Assembly (NCBI GenBank): GCA_963741055.1
Contig: CAVUGU010000014.1
Coordinates: 1 to 64,000, forward strand
DNA from: Bog-756 sp963741055
GTDB lineage: Bacteria > Actinomycetota > Acidimicrobiia > Acidimicrobiales > RAAP-2
Length of the DNA: 64,000 nucleotides
Reading direction: 5' to 3'
Each line of letters begins with the position of its first letter. The stretch's first letter is position 1. Of the stretch, positions 19,775 to 28,011 are shown piece after piece. The position numbers were made by a program, and so were the translations under genes. The notes under the pieces are model-generated. The model was not told where the DNA came from. It worked only from the letters and a program-made list of their open reading frames with translations, and made no database searches.

Positions 19775-21179
19775 GTGCTCGAGCTCCACGACACTGCGAC
19801 CGGCCGGGTCGCCCCGCTCGAGCTGCGGTCCCCGGGCAAGGTGGCGATGTACGTCTGCGGCCCGACCGTCTACGACGCGCCCCACCTCGGGCACGGTCGC
19901 TTCGCGCTGGTCTTCGACGTGCTCCGGCGCTACCTGATCTTCAACGGCCTCGACGTCACCTACGTCTCGAACGTCACCGACATCGACGACAAGATCATCG
20001 AGCGGGCGGCCGCGAGCGGCCTCACCGAGCCGGAGCTCGCCGCGAAATACGAGGAGGTCTGGTGGCAGGCGATGGACGCCCTCGGGGTGCTCCGTCCCGA
20101 CGAGACGCCACATGCGACCGCGTACGTGGACCGCATGATCGGGCTCATCGGCCAGCTGGTCGAACGCGGCATCGCGTACCAGACGTCCGACGGCGTGTAC
20201 CTGTCGGTCTCGGAGGTGCCCGGCTACGGCCTGCTCGCGCACCAGCCCCTCGAGTCGCTGCGGGCGGGAGCGCGGGTCGAGGTGGACGAGGAGAAGCGCT
20301 CGCCGCTCGACTTCGTGCTCTGGAAGAAGGCGAGGCCGGGTGAGCCGACCTGGGACTCGCCGTGGGGGCCGGGCCGGCCGGGATGGCACACCGAATGCGT
20401 CGTGATGTCGCTCGACCTGCTCGGCGACGGGTTCGACCTGCACGGCGGGGGGATCGACCTGATCTTCCCCCACCACGAGAACGAGCGCGCCCAGGCGGTG
20501 GCGTCGGGGCACGGCTTCGCCCGCCACTGGGTCCACAACGGGTGGGTCACCGTCGGCGGCGAGAAGATGTCGAAGTCGCTGGGCAACTTCACCACGCTCG
20601 ACGACCTCCTCGCCCGCAGCGACGCACGCGCCTACCGGCTGCTCGTGCTGCGGTCCCACTACCGATCGCCGATCGAGATCTCCCCGAAGACCGTGCGTGA
20701 CGCCGAAGCCGGACTCGCCCGGCTCGACGAGATGGCGCTTCGATTCGGCGTGGCCGACCCGCTCGCGGCAGGTCCGGTCATCGGCGAGCCGGCCGCAGGC
20801 ATCGAGACTCGACGAGGATGCGCTGGCGCGGTTCCGTGCACGCATGGACGATGACCTCGACACTCCCGGCGCGCTCGCGACGGTGTTCGATCTGGTACGT
20901 GATGCGAACGCCACCGCCGACGCGGGGGACGACGCACGCGCACGTCGTCGCGCGCATACCGGAGCAGTGCTCGCGGGCGCGCTCGGTCTCGCGCTGCACG
21001 GCTCCGCCGAAGAAGTTGACGACGCAACGGCAGCGCTGGTCACTCGACGTGATCGCGCCCGGTCCGAGCGGGACTGGGCGCTCGCCGACGCACTACGCGA
21101 CGAGCTCGAGCGCACGGGATGGCTCGTCGAGGACGGACGCGGACGGCACGCGCATCCGCCGTCGATGAACAGCATGTGA
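19775..21179 (+). CDS. cysS: Cysteine-tRNA ligase (one frameshift)
   Basis: Class I synthetase that charges tRNA-Cys. Visible motifs are the start block MYVCGPTVYDAPHLGHGR (HIGH motif plus first zinc Cys), GWHTECVVMS, the zinc and active-site block HGGGIDLIFPHHENE, and KMSKSLGN. The frame breaks near 20805-20813: removing one base in ATCGAGACTCGACGAG rejoins GIE to LDEDALARFRARMDDDLDTP, the helical domain after the catalytic core. Restored length is 467 residues, normal for CysRS. GTG 19775 follows TACCGT by exactly 7 nt. The full catalytic core and C-terminal domain argue for CysRS rather than the related MshC. Confidence 0.88.
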
Positions 21180-21229
21180 ACAGCGTCACCGATCATCCAC
21201 CGAGCAGTTGCTTCGGCCCGGCAGGCTGC

Positions 21230-21235
21230 TAGCGT
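21230..21235 (+). promoter_or_regulatory. Probable -10 element of the cold-shock gene
   Basis: TAGCGT lies about 112 nt before the GTG start and would give an untranslated leader near 105 nt. Long leaders are typical of cold-shock mRNAs. Confidence 0.4.
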
Positions 21236-21298
21236 TTGCCGCACAGTGAATCCGAAGGGGGTTGGTCGTGGGGCAACCGATCACTCGGGGATCCGCTG

Positions 21299-21324
21299 AG
21301 CACTACGCAGTAGCACTACGCAGT
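21299..21324 (+). repeat. Perfect 13-bp tandem duplication in the cold-shock leader
   Basis: AGCACTACGCAGT occurs at 21299-21311 and again immediately at 21312-21324, just before the ribosome-binding region GAGGGAAAGGGGAA. It falls inside the presumed 5' leader and could shape leader structure or be a recent slippage duplication. Confidence 0.75.
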
Positions 21325-21346
21325 TGAGGGAAAGGGGAACGCCACC

Positions 21347-21559
21347 GTGGCTTCCGGAACAGTCAAGTGGTTCAACGCCGAGAAGGGCTTCGGCTTCATC
21401 TCGCAGCCTGACGGCGGTGCCGACGTCTTCGTCCACCACTCGGCCATCCAGATGAGTGGGTTCCGCTCGCTGGAGGAAGGCCAAGCGGTGGAGTTCGATC
21501 TCCAGGAAGGACCAAAGGGACTCCAGGCAGTCGACGTACGCGTGGTCCAGCCCGCGTAG
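21347..21559 (+). CDS. Cold-shock protein, CspA family
   Basis: A 70-residue single cold-shock domain that binds single-stranded RNA and DNA. Both nucleic-acid-binding motifs are intact: KGFGFI (RNP1) and VFVHHSAI (RNP2), in the usual frame GTVKWFNAEKGFGFI. GTG at 21347 follows AAAGGGGAA at a good distance. It is monocistronic with its own promoter, tandem-repeat leader and terminator hairpin. Such proteins act as RNA chaperones; expression may be cold-inducible or constitutive. Confidence 0.93.
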   Translation: MASGTVKWFNAEKGFGFISQPDGGADVFVHHSAIQMSGFRSLEEGQAVEFDLQEGPKGLQAVDVRVVQPA

Positions 21560-21568
21560 AGCGTCCCC

Positions 21569-21584
21569 CGGGCCTTCGGGCCCG
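21569..21584 (+). terminator. Hairpin with TTCG tetraloop after the cold-shock gene
   Basis: CGGGCC (21569-21574) and GGCCCG (21579-21584) form a perfect 6-bp stem closed by C-TTCG-G, a very stable tetraloop. It lies 10 nt after the stop codon. No T tract follows, as is common in high-GC actinobacteria. Confidence 0.6.
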
Positions 21585-21711
21585 TTCCCGCGGCGGGTCC
21601 CGCTCCGACCCCTGCGTCGCAATTCCATGCAAGGGCTCCCGGCGGTGCCGTCGCGCCCCGAAGCTGTTCCCGCACCTCGTGACCGGCGTGGTGACAGCCG
21701 CGCCCGGTCCG

Positions 21712-21727
21712 GTTACTATGTAGTAAC
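21712..21727. promoter_or_regulatory. Palindromic operator before the acyl-CoA dehydrogenase gene
   Basis: GTTACTA (21712-21718) and TAGTAAC (21721-21727) are perfect 7-bp arms around TG. The AT-rich site stands out from its GC-rich surroundings and ends 42 bp before the start codon. Fatty-acid catabolism genes in actinobacteria are often controlled by TetR-type repressors at such sites (inference). Confidence 0.6.
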
Positions 21728-21769
21728 TACAGGGAGCGGCGCTCGGCGCCGGAACGGAAGTAGGGGGCC

Positions 21770-22984
21770 ATGGCCGAATTCTCGCTGGACCTCAATGAGG
21801 ACCAACTCCAGATCCAGAAGTGGGTGCACGACTTCGCGGAGAACGTGATCCGTCCGGCTGCACACGAGTGGGACGAGCGCGAGGAGACACCCTGGCCCAT
21901 CATCGAGGAGGCGGCCCGGATCGGCCTCTACTCCTTCGACTTCATCAGTCAGGCCTACTTCGACGAGAGCGGCTTGCTCATGCCCATCGCCAACGAGGAG
22001 ATGGCCTGGGGTGACGCCGGGATCGCGCTGTCGATCTTCGGGAGCACCCTCGGGCTCGCCGGCATCGCCGCGAACGGCACGCCCGAGCAGCTGATCGAGT
22101 GGGGTCCCCAGTGCTTCGGAACGCCCGACAAGATCCAGACCGCGGCGTTCGCGGTGTCCGAGGCGGACGCAGGTTCCGACGTCTCGTCGTTACGCACCCG
22201 GGCGGTCTACGACGAGACGAAGGACGAGTGGGTCATCAACGGTACGAAGACCTGGATCACCAACGGAGGCATGGCCGACCTGCACGTGGTCGTCGCCTCG
22301 GTGGATCCCTCCCTCGGCTCGCGGGGCCAGGCGAGCTTCATCGTCCCTCCGGGGACCCCGGGGCTCCGGCAGGGCCAGAAGTTCAAGAAGATGGGCATTC
22401 GCGCCTCGCACACCGCCGAGGTGATTCTCGACGACGTGCGCGTTCCCGGTCACTGCCTGCTCGGTGGAAAGGACAAGCTCGACGAGCGGCTGGCGCGGGC
22501 CCGCGAGGGCAAGCGCTCGACCAGCCAGGCGGCCATGAAGACCTTCGAGGCATCACGGCCCACGGTCGGTGCCCAGGCGCTCGGCATCGCACGGGCCGCG
22601 TACGAGTACTCACTCGACTACGCCAAGGAACGCAAGGCCTTCGGCAAGGCGATCATCGAGAACCAGGCGATCGCCTTCAAGCTCGCCGACATGAAGACCC
22701 GCATCGACGCCTCCCGGTTGCTCATCTGGCGCGCGTCGTGGATGGGTCGGAACGGCAAGGAGTTCACCTCCGGCGAGGGCTCGATGTCCAAGCTCTACGC
22801 CGGCGAGACCGCGGTCTGGGTGACCGAGCAGGCCATCCAGATCATGGGCGGCTACGGCTACATCCGCGAGCATCCGGTGGAGCGCTGGCACCGCGACTCG
22901 AAGATCTACACGATCTTCGAGGGCACTTCGGAGATCCAGCGTCTGATCATCAGCCGCGCCATCTCCGGCGTCCACATCGACTGA
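21770..22984 (+). CDS. Acyl-CoA dehydrogenase
   Basis: FAD flavoenzyme of 404 residues that introduces the alpha-beta double bond into acyl-CoA and passes electrons to ETF (etfB-etfA lie at 50.4-52.2 kb). The family blocks are present in order: AFAVSEADAGSDVSSLRT (flavin and substrate binding), KTWITNGG, MGIRASHTAEVILDDVRVP, the C-terminal helical domain, and IFEGTSEIQRL, whose glutamate is the usual catalytic base. GGYGYIREHPVER is also standard. An insertion around residues 235-265 (DERLARAREGKRSTS) lengthens the loop after the beta domain. Chain length is unknown. Control by the upstream palindrome is likely. Confidence 0.9.
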   Translation: MAEFSLDLNEDQLQIQKWVHDFAENVIRPAAHEWDEREETPWPIIEEAARIGLYSFDFISQAYFDESGLLMPIANEEMAWGDAGIALSIFGSTLGLAGIAANGTPEQLIEWGPQCFGTPDKIQTAAFAVSEADAGSDVSSLRTRAVYDETKDEWVINGTKTWITNGGMADLHVVVASVDPSLGSRGQASFIVPPGTPGLRQGQKFKKMGIRASHTAEVILDDVRVPGHCLLGGKDKLDERLARAREGKRSTSQAAMKTFEASRPTVGAQALGIARAAYEYSLDYAKERKAFGKAIIENQAIAFKLADMKTRIDASRLLIWRASWMGRNGKEFTSGEGSMSKLYAGETAVWVTEQAIQIMGGYGYIREHPVERWHRDSKIYTIFEGTSEIQRLIISRAISGVHID

Positions 22985-23039
22985 CGACCCTGTGTCGGGG
23001 AGCACCACCGGCCCGCTCCCCAGGCCCTACGGTGACGCC

Positions 23040-23589
23040 GTGCCGAACCCCACCAAACCCGATCACAACCTGCTGACCGGGGAGAGCGCAGCCACCTTCG
23101 CTCCTCGCGCTCTGCACGGGCAACGCCGCCCGGTCGGTGATGGCCGGGGTCATGCTCGCCCCGGGCCCGTACGGCATCACGACCGCCGGCACCCACGTGC
23201 TCGAAGGTCAGCCGATGAGCCAGCGGACCCGCAACGCGCTGGCTGCGGTCGGGCTCAGCGCGGACGGGCACCGGAGCCACCAGGTCACCGATCTCGACAT
23301 CGATCACGCCGACCTCGTGCTCGCCATGGCAGGCGAGCACGTGGCGTTCGTCCGACGGCGATATCCGGGAGCCGCACCGCGGACGGCCACACTGAAGCGA
23401 CTCTGCCGCGATCTGCCCGACGGTCCCGCCTCCCTCGCGGAGCGACTGGCCGCGCTCGATCTCGCCGACGTCGCGATCGAGCCATGGGAGGACGTGGAGG
23501 ATCCCGCCGGCAAGGACGAGGACGACTACCTGGCCTGTGCGAAGGAGCTGCAGGTCCTCTGCTCGGAGCTGTTGGTGCGGCTCGGCTGA
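23040..23589 (+). CDS. Low-molecular-weight protein-tyrosine-phosphatase-like / arsenate-reductase-like protein (one frameshift)
   Basis: The phosphate-binding loop CTGNAARS fits the C-X5-R-S signature of this fold, giving the catalytic cysteine. DLVLAMAGEH is the matching middle block, and WEDVEDPAGKDEDDY carries the expected DP near the C-terminus. The loop lies in a different frame from the start: deleting one base near 23101 (TTCGCTCCTC) joins GESAATF to LLALCTGNAARS. Restored length is 182 residues. GTG 23040 follows TACGGT by 6 nt, suggesting a leaderless start. Substrates could be protein phosphotyrosine or a small oxyanion. Confidence 0.75.
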
Positions 23590-23623
23590 CCGCGCCTCGG
23601 ACCGCGGCCCGGCGGACCGCCGC

Positions 23624-24139
23624 TCAGGCCGCCCGGTCGGCCGAGAGCTCCGGATGACGCAGGGAGAGGTCGGCGCAGGCCTTGCACACCTCGTCGGGGA
23701 CGAGGCCAGCCTGCATGAGCAGGCCGAAGACCCGACAGCCGAGACAGAGTCCGAACCCGGCCTCGAGGAAGGCCGCTGCGGCGAGCATCCCGGTCACCGC
23801 CCACGCCGCCGTCGAGAGCCCGAACCCGAACCAGAGCACCACCGCGGTCGACGAGAAGGCGACGCCGATGGCCTGGGCGAAGCGCTTCGGAGGCCCCGGG
23901 ACCAGTCTCGGGGATCCGGGCAGACGAGGTGCGACGACCCGGGTGGCCAGCTGACCGAGCGGGCTCAGGGTGGGTCCGGTGAGGACCCGTGCCCAGAAGC
24001 CGTAGCAGAGCGGCACGAGGAGCCAGGCCTGGCCCGATGCGATCGTCGCGACGCAGAGCACGAAGACGCCGGCCGCGACGGTGCGCGCTGCGTATTCGTT
24101 CACCGGGTTGGGGAAGGAGAAGACCTTCTCGAACTTCAC
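23624..24139 (-). CDS. DUF4395 family integral membrane protein
   Basis: A 171-residue protein with about four membrane helices in two pairs (about residues 18-50 and 92-130). The N-terminal motif PNPVNEYAARTVA is diagnostic of DUF4395. Two cysteine pairs occur near the C-terminus: CLGC at about residue 134 and CKAC at about 153. Family members often sit beside thioredoxin or rhodanese genes, and the cysteines suggest a thiol or sulfur role, but no function is established. GTG start at 24139. It lies downstream of a TetR gene on the same strand, with twin palindromes between. Confidence 0.8.
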   Translation of the reverse strand: MKFEKVFSFPNPVNEYAARTVAAGVFVLCVATIASGQAWLLVPLCYGFWARVLTGPTLSPLGQLATRVVAPRLPGSPRLVPGPPKRFAQAIGVAFSSTAVVLWFGFGLSTAAWAVTGMLAAAAFLEAGFGLCLGCRVFGLLMQAGLVPDEVCKACADLSLRHPELSADRAA

Positions 24140-24174
24140 CCTAGATAGTTTACTGGTTGCCTCGACTTTTCCCT

Positions 24175-24209
24175 GTGGCAGGTGCCGCCTTCACTGTGGC
24201 AGGTGCCAC
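24175..24209. promoter_or_regulatory. Twin palindromic operators, 21 bp apart
   Basis: GTGGCA-GG-TGCCGC (24175-24188, one mismatch between arms) and GTGGCA-GG-TGCCAC (24196-24209, perfect) lie 21 bp centre to centre, two helical turns. They occupy the 84-bp gap between the TetR gene and the DUF4395 gene, upstream of the latter. The neighbouring TetR protein is the obvious candidate ligand. Confidence 0.6.
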
Positions 24210-24223
24210 CGGATCCCACCTGG

Positions 24224-24913
24224 TCAAGCGCGGTGAACCTGACGGAGACCCGCCCAGGCGAAGTCGGCGAGTCGGGTGGCGAGCTGGGCCGCTTCGGCGG
24301 CGGCCTCCTCGCCTGCTCCTGCCCCGTCGTCCGCCGGGCTCCTCGCATGGCGGTCGAGCCAGTGCCGACTGGCCCCTTCGGCCATCCCGACCACCGCGTG
24401 CGCGAGGAGCAGCCGGTGCTCGGGTTCGAGACCGGCGTCGATCAGCGGGTCGATTGCTTCGGCGATGGTCTCCTCGACGCGACGGAGCGCCGCCCCGAGC
24501 TCGTGGTCGTCCGGTGCGTCCCGTCCGTAGAGGAGCCGGAACGCTCGCTCGTCGGCGAGCATCAGCTCGAAGTACGCGGCGAATCCCAGCTCGACCTGTT
24601 GGCGCGGGCCTTCGGCGTCCTCGGTGGCCCGGGCGATGGCCGCGACGATCTCGTGCGAGAACACGTCCATGAGCTCGAGGTAGAGGGCGCGCTTCGAGGC
24701 GAAGTGCTGGTAGACGAGGGGCTTGGTCACCCCGGCCGCCTCGGCGATGTCGTCCATGGTCGTCGCGGCGTACCCGTGGTCGGCGAAGAGGGTCAGCGCG
24801 ACATCGAAGAGCTGGCGCCGCCTGGCCTCCGCGGTGAGGCGGCGGGTGGCCGGCTCGCTTCCCCGCCGACCGGAACGCCGTGCCCGGCTGGGAGTCCCGA
24901 CCTCGGCGTTCAT
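24224..24913 (-). CDS. TetR/AcrR family transcriptional regulator
   Basis: A 229-residue repressor with a classic N-terminal DNA-binding domain (about residues 28-75): RRRQLFDVALTLFADHGY, then TTMDDIAEAAGVTKPLVYQHF with the recognition helix, then KRALYLELM. The rest is a helical ligand-binding and dimer domain. An Arg/Gly-rich extension precedes the HTH. ATG 24913 follows a minus-strand TACCAT by 8 nt. The gene lies between a glycosyltransferase gene and the DUF4395 gene on one strand. The twin palindromes downstream suggest that it controls the DUF4395 gene. Confidence 0.88.
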   Translation of the reverse strand: MNAEVGTPSRARRSGRRGSEPATRRLTAEARRRQLFDVALTLFADHGYAATTMDDIAEAAGVTKPLVYQHFASKRALYLELMDVFSHEIVAAIARATEDAEGPRQQVELGFAAYFELMLADERAFRLLYGRDAPDDHELGAALRRVEETIAEAIDPLIDAGLEPEHRLLLAHAVVGMAEGASRHWLDRHARSPADDGAGAGEEAAAEAAQLATRLADFAWAGLRQVHRA

Positions 24914-24958
24914 GACCGGCCATGGTAGCGGCCGGCCTGTTCGGGCCCCTCGCAGCGC

Positions 24959-26041
24959 TCAGAGCTCGGGCAGGACCGCTGCCAGCCGATCGGGGAGATC
25001 CGCGGTCGAGAAATGTCTCGCGGCGATGGCGAGGTTCGTCTCGAGCAGCGCCACTTCCGGTGAGTCGAGCCACGACGAGAGGCGGGCCATCTCGTCCAGC
25101 TCGAACCAGCGGAACCCGAAGGCCGCGAGCTCCTTCGCCACCGGGTAGGGGCCGACCACGAGCGGTCGACCCCGGGCGGCCGACTCGACGGCCGGATTGC
25201 CGAACCCCTCCCACGACGAGGGGAGCGCGACCACATCGCAGGCCTCGTAGGCGTCGCGGACGTCGAGCTGGCCGTCGGGAGGCCCGAGCAGGACCCGGCA
25301 GCTCGCGGCTTTGGTGAGGGCCTCGAGCGTCGGCCCGAACCCGTCCTCGGCCGGTCCGAGCAACCAGTAGGTGGCGCCGAGCTCGGTCGCGGCGTCGATG
25401 CCGCCCGCGACGTTCTTCCGGGGGATCGCGCGGGTGGGCTGGAGGACGAGGCGGGACTCTTCCGCGACACCGAGGGCGGCGCGCACCGCTTCGGCCCTCG
25501 GGCCGCGGTGCCGGGCCCCCTCGGCGCGCAGATCGAGTCCGGGGTCGACGTCGAAGGAGTTGTAGACGGTGGCGGCGGTCAGACCCCGGTCGGCGAGCTC
25601 GCGGCGGCTCCGCTCGTTGATGGTCACGTGTCGCCAGCACGGGTGGTCGGGAGGGGGTCCGTGGTGGGCGAACTGCTCACGCTGCCAGGGAAGGTCGTGG
25701 TGGCGGAAGAGCGCCGGTCGCCCGGTCAGCACCGACGCAACCTGGGCCGCCGCGCCGGGGTTGAGCGGGAGCGAGCAGAGGTTCTCGACGACCACCAGGT
25801 CGGCGTCGTCGAGCGCGGCCGCCACCTCGCCGCGGTCGGGTGGTTCGACGGCGCCCATCGCCAGCCCGGGCAGTGTGCGGTCGACCGGGCCTTCGCCGGC
25901 AACCGTGAAGGTGTCGAAGCCGAGGCTGGCGAGGGCGCGCTGCCACTTGGCGGCTTCGACGGCGACGCCGTCGGGTCCGCCCAGCCGGAAGGAGAGGATG
26001 GCGGCGGTCGCGATGGCGTCACGGTATCGCCGCCGCTCCAC
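24959..26041 (-). CDS. Glycosyltransferase, GT4-like
   Basis: A 360-residue two-domain GT-B protein. The N-terminal half begins SFRLGGPDGVAVEAAKWQRA, a usual GT4 acceptor-side start. The C-terminal half has the sugar-nucleotide block LQPTRAIPRKNVAGGIDAA and the acidic motif SSWEGFGNPAVESAARGRP, equivalent to the EX7E region. It should transfer a sugar from a nucleotide-sugar donor to an unknown acceptor in the cytoplasm. GDP-mannose dehydratase is encoded 1 kb away on the other strand, so a link to cell-surface polysaccharide is possible but not shown. Confidence 0.78.
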   Translation of the reverse strand: MERRRYRDAIATAAILSFRLGGPDGVAVEAAKWQRALASLGFDTFTVAGEGPVDRTLPGLAMGAVEPPDRGEVAAALDDADLVVVENLCSLPLNPGAAAQVASVLTGRPALFRHHDLPWQREQFAHHGPPPDHPCWRHVTINERSRRELADRGLTAATVYNSFDVDPGLDLRAEGARHRGPRAEAVRAALGVAEESRLVLQPTRAIPRKNVAGGIDAATELGATYWLLGPAEDGFGPTLEALTKAASCRVLLGPPDGQLDVRDAYEACDVVALPSSWEGFGNPAVESAARGRPLVVGPYPVAKELAAFGFRWFELDEMARLSSWLDSPEVALLETNLAIAARHFSTADLPDRLAAVLPEL

Positions 26042-26099
26042 GGGCGATCCGGCGGCGACGGTCGCCGGGTCGGGTTCGGTCCGCCCGAGAGCAGGGGGA

Positions 26100-26105
26100 T
26101 AGCGT
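26100..26105 (+). promoter_or_regulatory. -10 element of a leaderless promoter (crotonase gene)
   Basis: TAGCGT is followed by 7 nt and then ATG at 26113. This decides the start in favour of ATG 26113 over the in-frame GTG at 26107. Confidence 0.5.
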
Positions 26106-26112
26106 CGTGCGG

Positions 26113-26970
26113 ATGCCCGACGACACCGCGCGCCGCCCGACCGGTGGGGAGATCGGCGCGGACGAGTTGCTCGTCGAGCGCAGCGGTCCGGTCCTCACCC
26201 TCACCATCAACCGCCCCGAGCGCCGCAACGCGATGACCTGGGCGGTCATCGCCGCACTCCGCGAGCAGGTTGCCGTCGCCCGGGACGACCCCTCGGTACG
26301 TGTCGTCGTCCTCACCGGGGCAGGGGACAAGGCCTTCTGCGCGGGCGCCGACCTCTCGGGCATGGCGCCACGCGACCCGGGCGGACCGGGCGATCCCTTC
26401 GCCGACCACCACGCCGCCCGCGGTTGGTTGGCCGAGCTGTTCGAGGAGATGTGGCACCTCGGAAAGCCGACCGTGGCCCGGGTCCAGGGATGGGCGATGG
26501 CCGGAGGGCTCGGGCTCGCGCTCGCTTGCGACATGGTGGTCGCCTCCGAGCGTGCACGCTTCGGCGCCCCCGAGCTCGACGTCGGGCTCTGGCCCTACAT
26601 GGTGACCGTGCCCATGCTGCGGTCGATGCCGCCGAAGAAAGCCCTGGAGATGATGATGACCAGCCGCGTCGTCGACGCAGAGGAGGCCGGACGCATCGGC
26701 TTCGTGAACCGCGTCGTGCCCCACGACCGTCTCGACGAGGAGATCGCCGATCTCGCCGCCGTGCTCGCCTCGAAGCCGCCTGGCGTCATGAGGTTGGGTC
26801 GCGAATCGTTCTACGCTGTGCTGGACTCGGCGGCCACCGAAGCGCTGCCCTACCTCCACGCCATGCTCACCGTGACCAGCCAGACGGCCGAGGCGGCAGA
26901 GGGGATCACGGCCTTCATCGAGAAGCGCCCCCCTGCGTGGAGGACCACCATGGGCGAACCGGCCGACTGA
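26113..26970 (+). CDS. Enoyl-CoA hydratase/isomerase family protein (crotonase fold)
   Basis: Crotonase-superfamily protein of about 285 residues. NRPERRNAM starts the fold, and DKAFCAGADLSGM gives the first oxyanion-hole segment. GWAMAGGLGLALACD is the second, and ARFGAPELDVGLWPYM contains the usual second catalytic-region glutamate. The position normally held by the first catalytic Glu (GGGxEL) is Gly here, so classical hydratase chemistry is doubtful; isomerase, thioesterase or another acyl-CoA reaction is possible. The C-terminal helices (EGITAFIEKRPPAW) are typical. It may act in the same acyl-CoA pathways as the dehydrogenase upstream. Confidence 0.82.
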   Translation: MPDDTARRPTGGEIGADELLVERSGPVLTLTINRPERRNAMTWAVIAALREQVAVARDDPSVRVVVLTGAGDKAFCAGADLSGMAPRDPGGPGDPFADHHAARGWLAELFEEMWHLGKPTVARVQGWAMAGGLGLALACDMVVASERARFGAPELDVGLWPYMVTVPMLRSMPPKKALEMMMTSRVVDAEEAGRIGFVNRVVPHDRLDEEIADLAAVLASKPPGVMRLGRESFYAVLDSAATEALPYLHAMLTVTSQTAEAAEGITAFIEKRPPAWRTTMGEPAD

Positions 26971-27025
26971 GCGGCCGGGCCGAATCGACGATCGAAACCA
27001 GGGACGAGCTGCGAGGAGCGAGCGC

Positions 27026-27998
27026 ATGGAGAAGCGAGCACTGATCACCGGGGTCACCGGCCAGGACGGCTCCTACCTCGCCGAGTTCCTGCTCGACCAG
27101 GGGTACGAGGTCTGCGGGATGGTGCGCCGCTCGAGCACGCTCAACTTCGAGCGGATCGCGCACATCCAAGACCGCATCACCCTGGTGCCCGGGGACCTCC
27201 TCGACGAGGTCTCGATGATCCACATCCTGCGCGACAACCGGCCGGCGGAGGTCTACAACCTCGCCGCCCAGTCCTTCGTCCAGACTTCGTGGACCCAGCC
27301 GGTGTTGACCGGACGAGACCACCGCGTTGAGCGTGACCCGCCTGCTCGACGCGATCCGCACGGTCGATCCGGAGATCCGCTTCTACCAGGCCAGCTCCTC
27401 CGAGATGTTCGGCAAGGTGCTCGAGGTGCCCCAGTCCGAGCAGACGCCGTTCTATCCGCGCAGCCCTTACGGGGTGGCGAAGGTGTACGGCCACTGGATC
27501 ACGGTCAACTACCGCGAGAGCTACGACCTGCACGCCTCGTCGGGCATCCTCTTCAACCACGAGTCTCCTCGCCGCGGTCTCGAGTTCGTGACCCGCAAGG
27601 TCACCCACGGCGTGGCCCGGATCAAGGCGGGGATCGACGACAAGCTCTACCTCGGCAACCTCGACGCGCAGCGCGACTGGGGCTACGCGGCCGACTACGT
27701 CCGAGCGATGTGGCTGATGCTCCAACAGGACCACCCCGACGACTACGTGGTGGCGACCGGCGAGACCCACTCGGTCAAGGAGCTGGTCGAGCTGGCCTTC
27801 GCCGCGGTCGACCTCGACTGGGAGCAACACGTGGGCATCGACGAGCGCTTCCTCCGGCCCGCCGAGGTGGACCTGCTGGTCGGCGACGCGCGAAAGGCCC
27901 ACACCACGCTCGGCTGGCAGCGCAAGGTCGACTTCCCGGGTCTCGTCCAGATGATGGTGGAGGCGGATCTCGCGCTGGTGAAGAACCAGCTGTCCTGA
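27026..27998 (+). CDS. gmd: GDP-mannose 4,6-dehydratase (one frameshift)
   Basis: Short-chain dehydrogenase-type enzyme converting GDP-mannose to GDP-4-keto-6-deoxymannose, the precursor of fucose, rhamnose and related sugars. It has the NADP-binding motif TGVTGQDGSYLAE, the family block MVRRSSTLNFERI, the catalytic YGVAK (YxxxK) and the SSEMFG and NHESPRRG blocks. One extra base near 27311 (ACCGGACGAGACC) breaks the frame; removing it gives VLTGETTALSVTRLLDAI. Restored length is 323 residues. ATG 27026 is preceded by GAGGAGCG. The dehydratase probably feeds a surface-glycan pathway. Confidence 0.87.
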
Positions 27999-28011
27999 CG
28001 AGGGAGGGGCC

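Noticed and set aside
18878..20854. 658-codon plus-strand frame beginning inside valS
   Set aside because: The first 300 codons are antisense to valS. CysRS homology starts at GTG 19775.
17408..21244. Minus-strand open frame of 1278 codons spanning valS and running antisense through cysS
   Set aside because: Only the part at 18740-19753 matches ValRS. The upstream part is antisense to cysS and the downstream part is Arg-rich nonsense after a frameshift.
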